NCBI RefSeq assembly: GCF_023715465.1
Contig: NZ_JAMBOE010000002.1
Span: 701,104 to 765,103, forward strand
Direction of reading: 5' to 3'
From: Paenibacillus macerans
GTDB taxonomy: Bacteria; Bacillota; Bacilli; Paenibacillales; Paenibacillaceae
DNA: 64,000 bases
The notes under the pieces are model-generated. The model did not search any database. It was not told where the DNA came from and worked only from the letters and a program-made list of their open reading frames with translations. The translations under genes were made by a program, and so were the position numbers. Below, piece after piece: positions 35,722 through 44,601 of the stretch; positions within the stretch are counted from its first letter, which is position 1; the number at the start of each line of letters is the position of its first letter.

Positions 35722-37239
35722 TCAAGCCTTGGCGTGCTTCATGCCAGGCTCTTTTTTGTTTTGATTCCGGCCGTCTGGGCCAACCTGCACTTTCCGGATG
35801 AAGAAAGACAGTACAAAGGCCACCAGTGTGATCCCCGTAGCGACCACGAAAGCGAAGTCGATGCCGTTGATCGTCGCTTCTTTGGTAATGAGCGCGACCT
35901 GTTGAGCGTTCGCCGGGTCCTGTGGATTGATGCCCGCGGACATTATCATCTCCGTTGCCCGATCCTTCGTCCGGCTGGACATGATCGTGACGAGCAACGC
36001 GGTTCCAAGCGCGCCGGAAATCGTCCGCAGCGTATTGGCCATGGCCGTGCCATGGGCGTTCAAGCTTGCGGGCAGCTGGTTTAAACCGGCGGTCTGAATC
36101 GGCATCATCAGCATGGACATCCCGAACATGCGCACCGTGTACATGAGAATCAAGTGAGCGTAAGTCGTCCTGTCTGTCAGGTTGCTGAATTCCCAGGTCG
36201 TGACCGCTGTAATCGCCAGCCCGACAACGGCCAGCCAGCGGGCGCCGATTTTATCGAAAATCATCCCGGTAATCGGCGACATAATCCCCATCAGAATCGC
36301 GCCCGGCATCAGCAGCAGCCCGGATTCCAGCGGCGAGAAGCCACGGATATTTTGCAGGTAAATCGGCAGCAGGATCATGGCCGCGTACATCGCCATCGTA
36401 ACGACGACATTGATCACCGTAGTCAGGGAAAACATATCGTATCTAAACACCCGGAACTCCAGCATCGGCGTTTCCGCTTTGAGCTGACGCCACAGGAACA
36501 ACGCCAACGCCACGACGCCGACGACCAGACCGATGATGACCTCGGGTTCGCCCCAGCTTGTGCTGCCCGCTTCGCTGAAGCCGTACAGCACGCCGCCAAA
36601 GCCCAACGTCGACAAAATGACCGACAACATGTCCAGCTTCGGCCGTGCCACTTCGGTCACGTTCCGCAGGAAAATAATCCCGAGGAGTATGGAAAGGATG
36701 GCAAAAGGAAAAATAATCCAGAATAAGACATGCCAGGACTGATGCTGGATAACCCATCCCGATAGCGTAGGTCCGACCGCCGGAGCGAAAACCATCGCAA
36801 TCCCCATCATCCCCATCGCTTGCCCGCGTTTTTCAATCGGGAATATCGTCAGGAACACCACGGTCATCAGCGGCATCAAAACCCCGGCGCCACCCGCTTG
36901 GAACAAACGGCCGATCAACACCATCGAGAAGCTGGTCCCGACCCCGCAAATCACTGTTCCTACAGCGAAAATCGCCATAGCGGAAATAAACAGCGTTCTC
37001 GTCGTAAAACGTTCCATTAAATAAGCGCTGAGCGGAATCAGCACCCCGTTCACCAGCATGAATCCGGTGGTCAGCCATTGAATCGTCGTAGTCCCTACGT
37101 TGAGGTCTCTCATCATTTGCGGAAGCGCCACGTTCATCAAGGTTTGGTTCAAGATCGCTACGAACGCCCCGATGATCAGCGCCATGACGATCGGCCATTT
37201 TTTAAAATCGGCGCCCTGCACAGCAGCTGTGTTATTCAT
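35722..37239 (-). CDS. DHA2-family (EmrB/QacA) multidrug MFS transporter
   Basis: 505 residues and 14 predicted membrane helices. Family signs are IIGAFVAILNQTLMNVALPQM in helix 1, FMLVNGVLIPLSAYLMERF (motif A region), GRLFQAGGAGVLMPL, and the motif C-like MGIAMVFAPAVGPTLSGWV; the second half has NTLRTISGALGTALLVTI. It would export drugs or toxic metabolites with the proton gradient; LmrB/YhcA-like relatives of Bacillus are the closest type. The C-terminal tail is basic. The ribosome site is weak. No regulator gene is next to it. Confidence 0.9.
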   Translation of the reverse strand: MNNTAAVQGADFKKWPIVMALIIGAFVAILNQTLMNVALPQMMRDLNVGTTTIQWLTTGFMLVNGVLIPLSAYLMERFTTRTLFISAMAIFAVGTVICGVGTSFSMVLIGRLFQAGGAGVLMPLMTVVFLTIFPIEKRGQAMGMMGIAMVFAPAVGPTLSGWVIQHQSWHVLFWIIFPFAILSILLGIIFLRNVTEVARPKLDMLSVILSTLGFGGVLYGFSEAGSTSWGEPEVIIGLVVGVVALALFLWRQLKAETPMLEFRVFRYDMFSLTTVINVVVTMAMYAAMILLPIYLQNIRGFSPLESGLLLMPGAILMGIMSPITGMIFDKIGARWLAVVGLAITAVTTWEFSNLTDRTTYAHLILMYTVRMFGMSMLMMPIQTAGLNQLPASLNAHGTAMANTLRTISGALGTALLVTIMSSRTKDRATEMIMSAGINPQDPANAQQVALITKEATINGIDFAFVVATGITLVAFVLSFFIRKVQVGPDGRNQNKKEPGMKHAKA

Positions 37240-37407
37240 TGGTTTCTTCTCTCACTTTCTCTAATGAAGCTATCAACCAAATTTATCCGCCGGAAAATTT
37301 TCAACCTGAAGGTAGCATTTCTCGGAATATTTCGTCCTATACCCTTTATTGTTCCGATGTTATAATCATGGTAAAAATAACCTACTCCGAAGGAGGCAAT
37401 GAATCCA

Positions 37408-38658
37408 ATGTCATGGTTCAATAGACTTCCCCTTAGCGGAAAAATTAACGCCGCCTGCTATCTCGTGGCCGCCCTGTTCGCCGTTCCCGCCCTGATCGTA
37501 TTCGTTATGCTCGGCCACATCTTCACCGGATTAGTTTTGATTATCATTTTGGCAGCGCTTACTTACCCGCTCTCCCGCTATCTCGAGCGACAGCTCACGG
37601 ATTCGTTTTCCGACATCTCCAGCGCGTCCGCGCAAATCGCCAAAGGAGATTTCACCGCCCGAGTGAACGAAAGCGGCGGCATGAACGAGCTCAGCCGGTC
37701 GTTTAACGGCATGGTGGACAAGCTGCGCAAAATTTTGCAGGAAACCTCGGACATCACCCGCAAAGTGATGGATTCCAGCCGCAGCATCTCCGAGCGGAAC
37801 CAGGGGCTTATTGTGGTGATGACCCAGGTGACGCAATCGTCCAATGAATTGGCGCTTGGCGCAAGCGCCATCAGCGAGGATGTCGGCGGTATGACGGAAG
37901 CGATCGGCGAAATTGAAGATAAGGTCGGCAATTACACCGATTCGACCCGTCAAATGAATCAGCGTTCTGCGGAAACGCTGCAGCTTGTGGAACGGGGCCG
38001 GGAATCGGTGTCGAGGCAGGCCGAAGGTATGCGCAAAAATATCGAGGCCACGGAAAAAGTGGCCGAATCGATCGACGCGCTGGCGCAAAATGCGCAAGGC
38101 ATTACGAAAATTACCCGGGCGATTTCGGAAATCGCCGAGCAAACCAACCTGCTTTCGCTGAACGCCTCCATCGAAGCGGCACGGGCCGGCGAGCACGGGG
38201 CCGGATTTGCGGTTGTCGCCCTTGAAGTGCGCAAGCTGGCCGAAGAATCAAGCGCATCCACCAAAGAGGTATTTAACCTTGTCCGCAGCATTGAGCAGGA
38301 TGTGAAGCAAGCCGGACAAAACATAAAAATCAACGAAGAGGTCGTACGCCAGCAAAGTGCCATCCTCCTGGAAGCTGAGCAAATTTTTCAGGACATCGTC
38401 CAAAGTGTCCAGTACATTTCCGCAGAAATTTCCGCCTTTGCCCGGGAAAGCGAAGTGATGCTGGAAAGTGCGCAAAACATTTCCTCCGCCATTCAGAACA
38501 TCTCCGCCATCACGCAGCAGTCGGCTGCCGGAACCGAACAGGTTTCCGCATCGATGAACGAGCAGATCACCTCCATCCAGGCGATGGCCGATGAGATTGA
38601 AGCGATGAAAAACGCCGTGTTTCAGCTGCAGAAAACGATACATATTTTCAAATTTTAA
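37408..38658 (+). CDS. Methyl-accepting chemotaxis-like protein without outer sensor domain
   Basis: About 416 residues. Two close membrane helices (about 14-55) leave almost no extracellular loop; a HAMP-like region (about 60-115) and a full signalling domain follow, with the tip hairpin [20 protein letters not shown] and [18 protein letters not shown]. The signalling domain can talk to CheA/CheW. Without an outer sensor it may read the membrane state or a cytoplasmic cue. ATG at 37408 is preferred, since GGAGG is 11 bases away; the in-frame ATG at 37399 is only two bases from it. A terminator follows. Confidence 0.88.
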   Translation: MSWFNRLPLSGKINAACYLVAALFAVPALIVFVMLGHIFTGLVLIIILAALTYPLSRYLERQLTDSFSDISSASAQIAKGDFTARVNESGGMNELSRSFNGMVDKLRKILQETSDITRKVMDSSRSISERNQGLIVVMTQVTQSSNELALGASAISEDVGGMTEAIGEIEDKVGNYTDSTRQMNQRSAETLQLVERGRESVSRQAEGMRKNIEATEKVAESIDALAQNAQGITKITRAISEIAEQTNLLSLNASIEAARAGEHGAGFAVVALEVRKLAEESSASTKEVFNLVRSIEQDVKQAGQNIKINEEVVRQQSAILLEAEQIFQDIVQSVQYISAEISAFARESEVMLESAQNISSAIQNISAITQQSAAGTEQVSASMNEQITSIQAMADEIEAMKNAVFQLQKTIHIFKF

Positions 38659-38670
38659 GTCCGGAAAATC

Positions 38671-38708
38671 AAAAGACCTTGTTTCCTCTTGCGAAACAAG
38701 GTCTTTTC
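38671..38708 (+). terminator. Terminator after the chemoreceptor gene
   Basis: AAAAGACCTTGTTTC / GAAACAAGGTCTTTT 15-bp perfect arms, 12 bases after the stop. Confidence 0.88.
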
Positions 38709-38749
38709 GTTAAGATATATAAAGTAATAGTTTCGGAAAAGGGGGCTGG

Positions 38750-39631
38750 ATGGTGCAAGACAATCTGGAGCAATTTTATCAGGAGCACCGGCTTTCGCTC
38801 ACCGCATTATCTTACAGGTTAACGGGCTCCTGGTCCGAAGCCGAGGATATCGTTCAGGAGCTGTTTCTTGATTTCCACCGGAACGGAGATGCGGACGGAA
38901 TCCGGCAGCTGAAGTCGTATTTTATGAAGGCGGTCGTCAACCGTAGTCTGAACGTGCTTAAATCCCCGCGTTATTCCCGCGAGCAATACGTCGGTTCTTG
39001 GCTGCCCGAGCCGGTTTTTGACACGGCGGGCGAGAAGCTTCTGGATTTGCTGCTGAAGGAAGAACATTTATCGTATGCGTTTATGGTCATGCTCGAACGT
39101 CTGACCGCCGACGAACGGGCCGTGTTTGTGCTGCGGGAATCTTTTGCGCTGGAATACCCGGAAATCGCCGATATTCTCGGTAAAAGTGAAGCGGCGTGCC
39201 GGAAACTGCTGAGCCGCGCAAGGCAAAAAGTCAAAGCAGATCTTCCCGCTTCGCCTCTGAATAACGCTGTGGTGTCCAGATGGGTCAGCGTATTCACCAA
39301 AGCGGCGCAGACCGGCGAATTCGGGCCGCTGCTGGAGCTGATCCGGGAAGATGCCATTCTCGTGTCCGATGGCGGCGGCAAAGCAAGGGCCGCTTTGCGT
39401 CCGATCGTGTCCAAAGCGCGCATCGCCGCATTTTGGGAGGGCATTACCCGTAAAGGATCTCTGCGGGGTGAATTGGTGCCGGTCCGGATGAACGGCGAAA
39501 TCGGGTTGATTCTGTACGATCGCGGCACCCCCGTCAAAGTCCTTCTGTTCGAAGGGGATTCCCAGGGCCGCATTGCCCGTTTTTATCTGCTAGTGAATCC
39601 GGAAAAAATTAAAAACGCGCCGGCTTCGTAA
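38750..39631 (+). CDS. ECF41-group sigma factor (SigJ type) with SnoaL-like tail
   Basis: 293 residues. Sigma region 2 (about 8-75; YRLTGSWSEAEDIVQELFL) and region 4 (about 105-160; LTADERAVFVLRESFALEYPEI) are followed by a C-terminal SnoaL-like domain (about 170-293). All three ECF41 hallmarks are present: WLPEP at 84-88 in the linker, DGGGK at 207-211, and NPEKI near 283-287 (NPDKL in the family). In this group the fused tail takes the place of an anti-sigma factor and both assists and limits activity. The partner gene at 39730 lies directly downstream and has an ECF41-like promoter. Confidence 0.93.
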   Translation: MVQDNLEQFYQEHRLSLTALSYRLTGSWSEAEDIVQELFLDFHRNGDADGIRQLKSYFMKAVVNRSLNVLKSPRYSREQYVGSWLPEPVFDTAGEKLLDLLLKEEHLSYAFMVMLERLTADERAVFVLRESFALEYPEIADILGKSEAACRKLLSRARQKVKADLPASPLNNAVVSRWVSVFTKAAQTGEFGPLLELIREDAILVSDGGGKARAALRPIVSKARIAAFWEGITRKGSLRGELVPVRMNGEIGLILYDRGTPVKVLLFEGDSQGRIARFYLLVNPEKIKNAPAS

Positions 39632-39655
39632 ATTTAAAAACTTTTTTCCCCGTTC

Positions 39656-39682
39656 GGTCACAAAAACCCTTCCTCCATTGTC
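39656..39682 (+). promoter_or_regulatory. ECF41-like promoter of the ahpD-type gene
   Basis: GGTCACA (39656-39662), 16 bases, TGTC (39679-39682). It closely resembles the reported ECF41 promoter (TGTCACA and CGTC boxes about 16 bases apart), and sits about 50 bases before the start codon of the carboxymuconolactone decarboxylase-like gene. Confidence 0.65.
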
Positions 39683-39729
39683 TTACTTGTGATAACTAGT
39701 TATCCACTATCATTTGGAGGTTGATGTAT

Positions 39730-40176
39730 ATGAAAGTAAGAATTGACCATTACACGGCTAATCCGGACATTTACCGGGCGATGAGCCAATTGGAGAAACA
39801 GGTGACCGCAAGCGGGCTGGACCGCGTCATTTACGAGCTGGTGAAAATCCGGGCATCGCAAATCAATGGCTGCGCTTTTTGCCTCGATATGCATACGAAG
39901 GAGCTGCGCAAGCTTGGAGAAACCGAACAGCGCATTAATTTAGTTAGCGTGTGGCGGGAATCGCCCTGCTATACGGACAAGGAACAAGCGGCGCTGGAAT
40001 TGACGGAAGCGGTCACGCTCATCGCCGAGCGCGGCGTGCCGCAGGACGTTTATGATCGGGTTCGCATCCACTACAGCGAAAAAGAAACGATGGATCTGAT
40101 TTTTGCGATCAACGTCATCAATTGCTGGAACCGCATCGCTATTTCCACGGGGATGTTCCCGGGCTGCCGCGATTAA
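39730..40176 (+). CDS. AhpD/carboxymuconolactone decarboxylase-like protein
   Basis: About 148 residues of the AhpD-like fold. The redox motif is NGCAFCLDMHTKEL, with CxxC and the following His that together form the active site of alkylhydroperoxidase-like members. It likely handles peroxides or reactive aldehydes; many family members have unknown substrates. ATG at 39730 has GGAGG nine bases upstream; upstream in-frame TTG and ATG sit too close to that site. It is the usual partner of ECF41 sigma factors and carries a matching promoter, so it is the predicted main target of the sigma factor at 38750. Confidence 0.9.
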   Translation: MKVRIDHYTANPDIYRAMSQLEKQVTASGLDRVIYELVKIRASQINGCAFCLDMHTKELRKLGETEQRINLVSVWRESPCYTDKEQAALELTEAVTLIAERGVPQDVYDRVRIHYSEKETMDLIFAINVINCWNRIAISTGMFPGCRD

Positions 40177-40183
40177 GCGAAAT

Positions 40184-40225
40184 AGCCCTGTTTTCCGTGC
40201 ACATACGGAAAACAGGGCTTTTCCT
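40184..40225 (+). terminator. Terminator after the ahpD-type gene
   Basis: AGCCCTGTTTTCCGT / ACGGAAAACAGGGCT 15-bp perfect arms followed by TTTCC. Confidence 0.88.
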
Positions 40226-40261
40226 TTCCTATTCAATCACCTCACCAGATTAAAAAATCCT

Positions 40262-40700
40262 TGTCAACTGAGATGGCTGTTTATAGGGTTCGTGTCCTGG
40301 AGTCCCTGCATGCTGCCTTTGCACGATTATCCCCTTCGTTCAGGGCAGGGGTTCTGGGTTGTGGACTACGGTACAGTCGTTTCCTCTAGCCTATCGGCTG
40401 TATGCGCCCTTGCGGAAAGTGGTGAGAGAGGCGTGGGAATCACTGAAGAGTACATATATTGCCTTGGGATTGAAGCATCTGCAGGCGTACCTAAACGAAT
40501 ATACCGGACGCCGCCGGCTGATCGCACGCCAACCGAACCAGCCCCTTGCGGCTACGGCCTGATCGTGGCGCTTGAACGGTAAGGGTTAGCTTAATGCAGA
40601 TCAGCTTGATTGATGCGGATCAACGAGCTTGTCTATTTCTCTGTTACCTAATCAAACGGGATAATCATGCAAAGCGTTCGGACAACGAGTGTTGATCATC
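40262..40700. mobile_element. Internally deleted IS1595-type element (copy 3)
   Basis: Left part matches the 5' flank and first codons of the complete transposase gene at 56.5-57.7 kb (GAGATGGCTGT... and CTTTGCACGATTATCCC at 40317-40333). Right part has the inverted inner repeat at 40658-40674 with one mismatch. Between them is a piece of the transposase 3' end. The outer terminal repeats are no longer clear. Orientation is opposite to the complete copy. Confidence 0.75.
40359..40562 (+). pseudogene. Transposase C-terminal remnant
   Basis: A 67-codon frame matches the last part of the transposase at 56521-57423 almost residue for residue: VQSFPLAYRLYAPLRKVVRE, ESLKSTYIALGLKHLQAYLN and RRLIARQPNQPLAA. 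About 27-30 residues between NEYT and RRLIARQ are deleted compared with the complete copy, and everything N-terminal of VQSF is gone. It cannot make an active enzyme. Confidence 0.85.
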
Positions 40701-40714
40701 ATAGAAATATGTAA

Positions 40715-40763
40715 ACTTTCAAAAAACCTGAAGGAAGCCATTACGCCACCTTCAGGTTTTTTA
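40715..40763. terminator. Terminator of the alpha-galactosidase gene
   Basis: AAAACCTGAAGG / CCTTCAGGTTTT arms with A and T runs on both sides; lies next to the stop of the minus-strand gene at 40765. Confidence 0.85.
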
Positions 40764-40764
40764 A

Positions 40765-42957
40765 TTAGTGCACGGCTTTCAAGCGCACCATCATGCTGCT
40801 GAAGTCGCCGCGTACCGACGCGACGGACAATCCTGCCGACATCAAGCGGTCGCCACCGTACACTTTACCGTTGCCAACCACGGCGTAGTCCTTGGCGGGG
40901 TCAAGCCCTTCCAGCTTGACGCTGCGCAGCGGACCGTTCGGCTCGGCGAGCACGCGGAAGTAGAAAAGCAGCGCTTCGTTTTTGTCCGGGCTGACGAACA
41001 TCCACGACGTCTCGTTGCCTTCGAACGGGCTTTGCAGGCGATACAGATCGCCCTGCTGCACCAGCCCGCGGATTTCTTTATACAGCGCGATTTGGCGTTT
41101 GGCCGTGTCCTTCTCCTCGTCCGTGAATTTAGTCAGGTCGAGCTCGTAGCCGAAATTGCCGGACATCGCCACGTCTCCCCGGAACTTAAGCGGCGTCGTG
41201 CGTTCCACCTGATGGTTCGGGACTGCGGAAACATGCGCTCCCATCGTCGATACCGGGTAAACGATGCTGGTGCCGTATTGGATTTTCAGACGCTCTACGG
41301 CATCCGTATCGTCGCTCGTCCAGGTTTGCGGCATATAGTAGAGCATGCCCGGATCGAAACGGCCGCCGCCACCGGAGCAGCTTTCGAACAAAATGTGCGG
41401 GAACTCGCCCGTCAGCCGCTCCAACAGCTCATACAGGCCCAGCATGTAGCGGTGGGCGATTTCCCCTTGCCACTCGGCCGGGCTGGCTGCCGAACCAACC
41501 TCCGTCATGTTCCGGTTCATGTCCCATTTGACGTAGGAAACCGGCACGCTGGAGAAAATACCGCTCAGCCTCTCGTACAAATACTGCCGTACATCTTCCC
41601 GCGACATATCGAGCACAAGCTGGTCACGGGCTTCGGTCCGCCGCCGTCCCGGCACGTGCAAACACCAGTCCGGATGGGCCCGGTATAAATCGCTGTCCGG
41701 CGACACCATCTCCGGCTCGACCCACAATCCGAACTGCAGTCCGGTTTCCTTCACGCGGCGGGCCAAATCGTCTAGCCCGTCCGGCAGCTTGCGGCGGTCC
41801 TCGAACCAGTCGCCGAGCGAGCTGTTGTCGCTATCCCGGCAGCCAAACCAGCCGTCATCCAGTACGAATAATTCGATGCCGAGCTCACTGCCCGCCTTGG
41901 CGATTGCTTCGATTTTGTCCGCGTTGAAATCGAAGTAGGTCGCTTCCCAGTTGTTGACGAGAATCGGCCGCTCCTGGTCGCGATACTTTCCGCGGCACAG
42001 TCTTGTCCGGTACAACCGGTGGAACGTGCGCGACATGCCGCCAAGCCCTTCTGCGGAGTACACCAGCACGGCCTCCGGGGTCTGAAACGTTTCGCCCGGC
42101 GCCAGCTTCCAGGTGAATTCAAACGGATTAACTCCGATCGACACACGGGTCGTCCCGAACTGCTCCACCTCGGCCTCGGCGGTAAAATTGCCGCTGTAGA
42201 TCAAATTAAAGCCGTATACTTCACCCTGCCGTTCGTTGGCATCCGGCCGCAGCAGTGCAAGAAACGGATTTTGCTGGTGCGAGCTGGCCCCTCTGCGGCT
42301 GCCGATGCCGGTGACACCCGGCGCAAGCCGTCTGCGCTGCACGTGACGTTCTCTCGCCCAGGCGCCGGACAAATACAAAGCATCATAAGACGCGTCAGCA
42401 AAATCAACCGAAGCGCTTAGCGCGCGTTCGATGTGCATCGCTTCACCGCTATCGTTGCGGAATCTGGCCGATCTGGCGATCGCGTCAAAATCCGCAAATA
42501 CGGTATAGCTTAAATACACGGTCAGCCCGGACACCGTGTCGAACAACTCGAGTTCCAGCGTTTCGGCTTCGCTTTCCCGCTCGACATAGACGGACGGCAA
42601 CCCTTCCAGCCCCGGTTTGCCCGGAATGATCCGGTGCGACTTGTAAGCGAGCTCGGTCGCCCGGGCGCCGTTCGCCAGCCGAACCTGGTAAGCAGGGCTG
42701 CGGAAATCGCCCGTGCCGTACTGCGGATATTCCTGCGGCAGCGTATCGAGCGAGATCGATTTATCGTCCGGAAGCGGATTTGGGCTGAAGGAAGCGCGTT
42801 CCATAAACGTCAACAGCTCGTCGAGATTACCGTCCCGGCGCAGCTTAGCGCCGAAATACGCATGGGCGGCATATCCCCGAACCAGTTGAATAATGTAGCT
42901 TGTGTTTCTGGATTGCAGATGGAAAAGGCCTTGGGCTTCATCGAAAAAAATAGGCAT
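40765..42957 (-). CDS. GH36 alpha-galactosidase
   Basis: 730 residues, typical of the tetrameric bacterial GH36 enzymes. N-terminal beta domain (about 1-330), TIM barrel with RPILVNNWEATYFDF, LFVLDDGWFG, GLWVEPEMVSPDSDLY, the nucleophile Asp in YVKWDMNR near residue 478, SCSGGGGRFDPG and the acid/base Asp in WTSDDTDA near residue 548. It removes alpha-1,6-galactose from raffinose-type sugars or galactomannan fragments. No signal peptide, so it acts in the cytoplasm on imported oligosaccharides. GGAGG precedes the ATG. No transporter or regulator is next to it. Confidence 0.95.
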   Translation of the reverse strand: MPIFFDEAQGLFHLQSRNTSYIIQLVRGYAAHAYFGAKLRRDGNLDELLTFMERASFSPNPLPDDKSISLDTLPQEYPQYGTGDFRSPAYQVRLANGARATELAYKSHRIIPGKPGLEGLPSVYVERESEAETLELELFDTVSGLTVYLSYTVFADFDAIARSARFRNDSGEAMHIERALSASVDFADASYDALYLSGAWARERHVQRRRLAPGVTGIGSRRGASSHQQNPFLALLRPDANERQGEVYGFNLIYSGNFTAEAEVEQFGTTRVSIGVNPFEFTWKLAPGETFQTPEAVLVYSAEGLGGMSRTFHRLYRTRLCRGKYRDQERPILVNNWEATYFDFNADKIEAIAKAGSELGIELFVLDDGWFGCRDSDNSSLGDWFEDRRKLPDGLDDLARRVKETGLQFGLWVEPEMVSPDSDLYRAHPDWCLHVPGRRRTEARDQLVLDMSREDVRQYLYERLSGIFSSVPVSYVKWDMNRNMTEVGSAASPAEWQGEIAHRYMLGLYELLERLTGEFPHILFESCSGGGGRFDPGMLYYMPQTWTSDDTDAVERLKIQYGTSIVYPVSTMGAHVSAVPNHQVERTTPLKFRGDVAMSGNFGYELDLTKFTDEEKDTAKRQIALYKEIRGLVQQGDLYRLQSPFEGNETSWMFVSPDKNEALLFYFRVLAEPNGPLRSVKLEGLDPAKDYAVVGNGKVYGGDRLMSAGLSVASVRGDFSSMMVRLKAVH

Positions 42958-43080
42958 TTCGCGGTCCTCCTGGGAATGTGCTAATCTGACTTTTCTTGTA
43001 TGGCTCTTTTTCCATTCTACTATCTTATCCAGGAGGAGTAACGATAATAAAGTGATCTTCTATATGGATTTTTGTGAGAT

Positions 43081-43746
43081 TTATTGGAGGTTAAGCTGTG
43101 TTTGGGGCCACGTTTTTTTAGCGCTGGGGTTCGATTGAACGAGGTCTTCCGGGAGCACCCGCTCCCCGAATACGCAATAACGGTTTTTGCCAAGCCGTTT
43201 GGCATGATACATTGCGGCATCGGCTTCCTGCAGCATGCGCGTGCGTTCGGCCTGGTGCCCCTGGCAAATGCTGATCCCGATGCTTCCCGTGACGGATAGA
43301 TCCCTTCCAGCAATATAATAGGGCCTGGAGATTTTGCTCAACAGCAACCCGGCCATAATCTTTACCTGGTTCGGATCGCAATTTTTCACAATAAACAGGA
43401 ACTCGTCTCCCCCGATCCGAAACGCCAGCTGATTCTTATTCGTTAACTGCTCCAGATACCGGCTTACTTCCCACAGCAGCTGGTCGCCCGCCTGATGGCC
43501 GTACGTATCGTTGATTTCTTTGAAGCAATCCAGATCGAGACTTAGAACGGCGAGGTTTTCCTTGCCTTTATATTTAGCCCAAAAATGATCCAGCCCGTTC
43601 CGGTTCGACAAACCCGTCACCGCGTCGCGGTAAGCCAGTACCCGGAGCGCCGCGATCTCCGAATACAAAGACCGCAAGTAGAGCGCGGCGCCGACCAGCA
43701 GCACGCATCCTACCCCGTATATAATATAAGAAACCGTAATACTCAT
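43081..43746 (-). CDS. Membrane-anchored GGDEF diguanylate cyclase
   Basis: 221 residues: one N-terminal membrane helix (about 5-28) and a GGDEF domain (about 40-200) with DAVTGLSNRNGLDHFW, DLDCFKEINDTYGHQAGD, RIGGDEFLFIV and GSIGISICQG. The active-site motif is intact, so it should make c-di-GMP. No RxxD inhibitory site is seen in front of GGDEF. It lies 36 bases downstream of the sortase gene on the same strand with a weak AAGGT site, and is probably co-transcribed with it, linking c-di-GMP to surface display. Confidence 0.9.
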   Translation of the reverse strand: MSITVSYIIYGVGCVLLVGAALYLRSLYSEIAALRVLAYRDAVTGLSNRNGLDHFWAKYKGKENLAVLSLDLDCFKEINDTYGHQAGDQLLWEVSRYLEQLTNKNQLAFRIGGDEFLFIVKNCDPNQVKIMAGLLLSKISRPYYIAGRDLSVTGSIGISICQGHQAERTRMLQEADAAMYHAKRLGKNRYCVFGERVLPEDLVQSNPSAKKTWPQTQLNLQ

Positions 43747-43782
43747 ACCTTATCACCAACCATATCGCACTATTTGTGGCCT

Positions 43783-44439
43783 CTATTTGCTATATTCCAT
43801 TTTGGCTTGAACGATGAGACGATGGGTCGGATTTATCAGAGGATCGCATGTGATCAAAGTCAGAATTTTATCCTTCCCGTTCGGCTTAAGGACGGAGACT
43901 TCCGTCGGTTCGACCACCGATATTTTATAAACCTCATAGGTGTAACGTTCGGATTCGGTACTAACAACGATCTTATCCCCTATCTCCACTTCGTTCAAAC
44001 GGTTAAACAAGCGCCCTTTCGTCCGCGCCCGGTGAGCGGCGATCGCCGCGTTCCCCTCCGCGCCGAGCGGCGCCGTCTCGGTCATATGCGCGGCCGCATG
44101 CTTCATATTTCCCTTCGTGGCACCTTCCAAGACAGGGAGCTTTACATCGATCGCCGCGATTTCAATCGTAGCGACCGACGTTTTCCCGTCCACCGTCATA
44201 AGCTGCGAGGAGACGGCCGATGCGGATCCGGCGGCAGACTCTTCCTCCAGCAAATGTGAAACCCGTTCTAAACTGGCGGCCAGCTCGCGGTTCATCTCCG
44301 CGGCTTCCCGCTGTTTTCGCGCTTGCTCCGCCTCCGCCAGCAGCCTTTGCTGCTCGCGATCCGCCTGCCACTCCATCAACATCGGCGCCGCGATCACGGC
44401 TATGCCCAGCAGAATCAATAAATAAGACAGCTTTCGCAT
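43783..44439 (-). CDS. Class D sortase
   Basis: 218 residues. N-terminal membrane anchor (about 5-21), a charged coiled-coil linker (about 25-70), and a sortase domain (about 85-215) with the catalytic His near 136 (AAHRART), Cys near 198 (TLITCDP) and Arg near 207 (NPTHRLIV). The TLITC motif and the single N-terminal anchor fit Bacillus-type class D. It cleaves the LPXTG-like signal and joins the protein to peptidoglycan. It follows the LPKTG adhesin gene by 162 bases and is almost surely dedicated to it. Confidence 0.92.
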   Translation of the reverse strand: MRKLSYLLILLGIAVIAAPMLMEWQADREQQRLLAEAEQARKQREAAEMNRELAASLERVSHLLEEESAAGSASAVSSQLMTVDGKTSVATIEIAAIDVKLPVLEGATKGNMKHAAAHMTETAPLGAEGNAAIAAHRARTKGRLFNRLNEVEIGDKIVVSTESERYTYEVYKISVVEPTEVSVLKPNGKDKILTLITCDPLINPTHRLIVQAKMEYSK

Positions 44440-44542
44440 ATGAACGGCTCCTTGTTGTCATAGACATTTACTTCCAAATTGACGCAATGCATTATATTAT
44501 AGCTGGGGTATCTCAACAATTTCTTAACATTAGAACGGCAAA

Positions 44543-44589
44543 GGGGGCCATCCCCAAAAGATCGTCCCAGATCCTTGGAGATGCCCCCC
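44543..44589 (-). terminator. Possible attenuating terminator between adhesin and sortase genes
   Basis: GGGGGCCATCCCC and GGAGATGCCCCC can pair imperfectly; the minus-strand tail TTTGCC is weak, so read-through into the sortase gene is likely. Confidence 0.5.
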
Positions 44590-44601
44590 TCGGCGTTTAT
44601 C

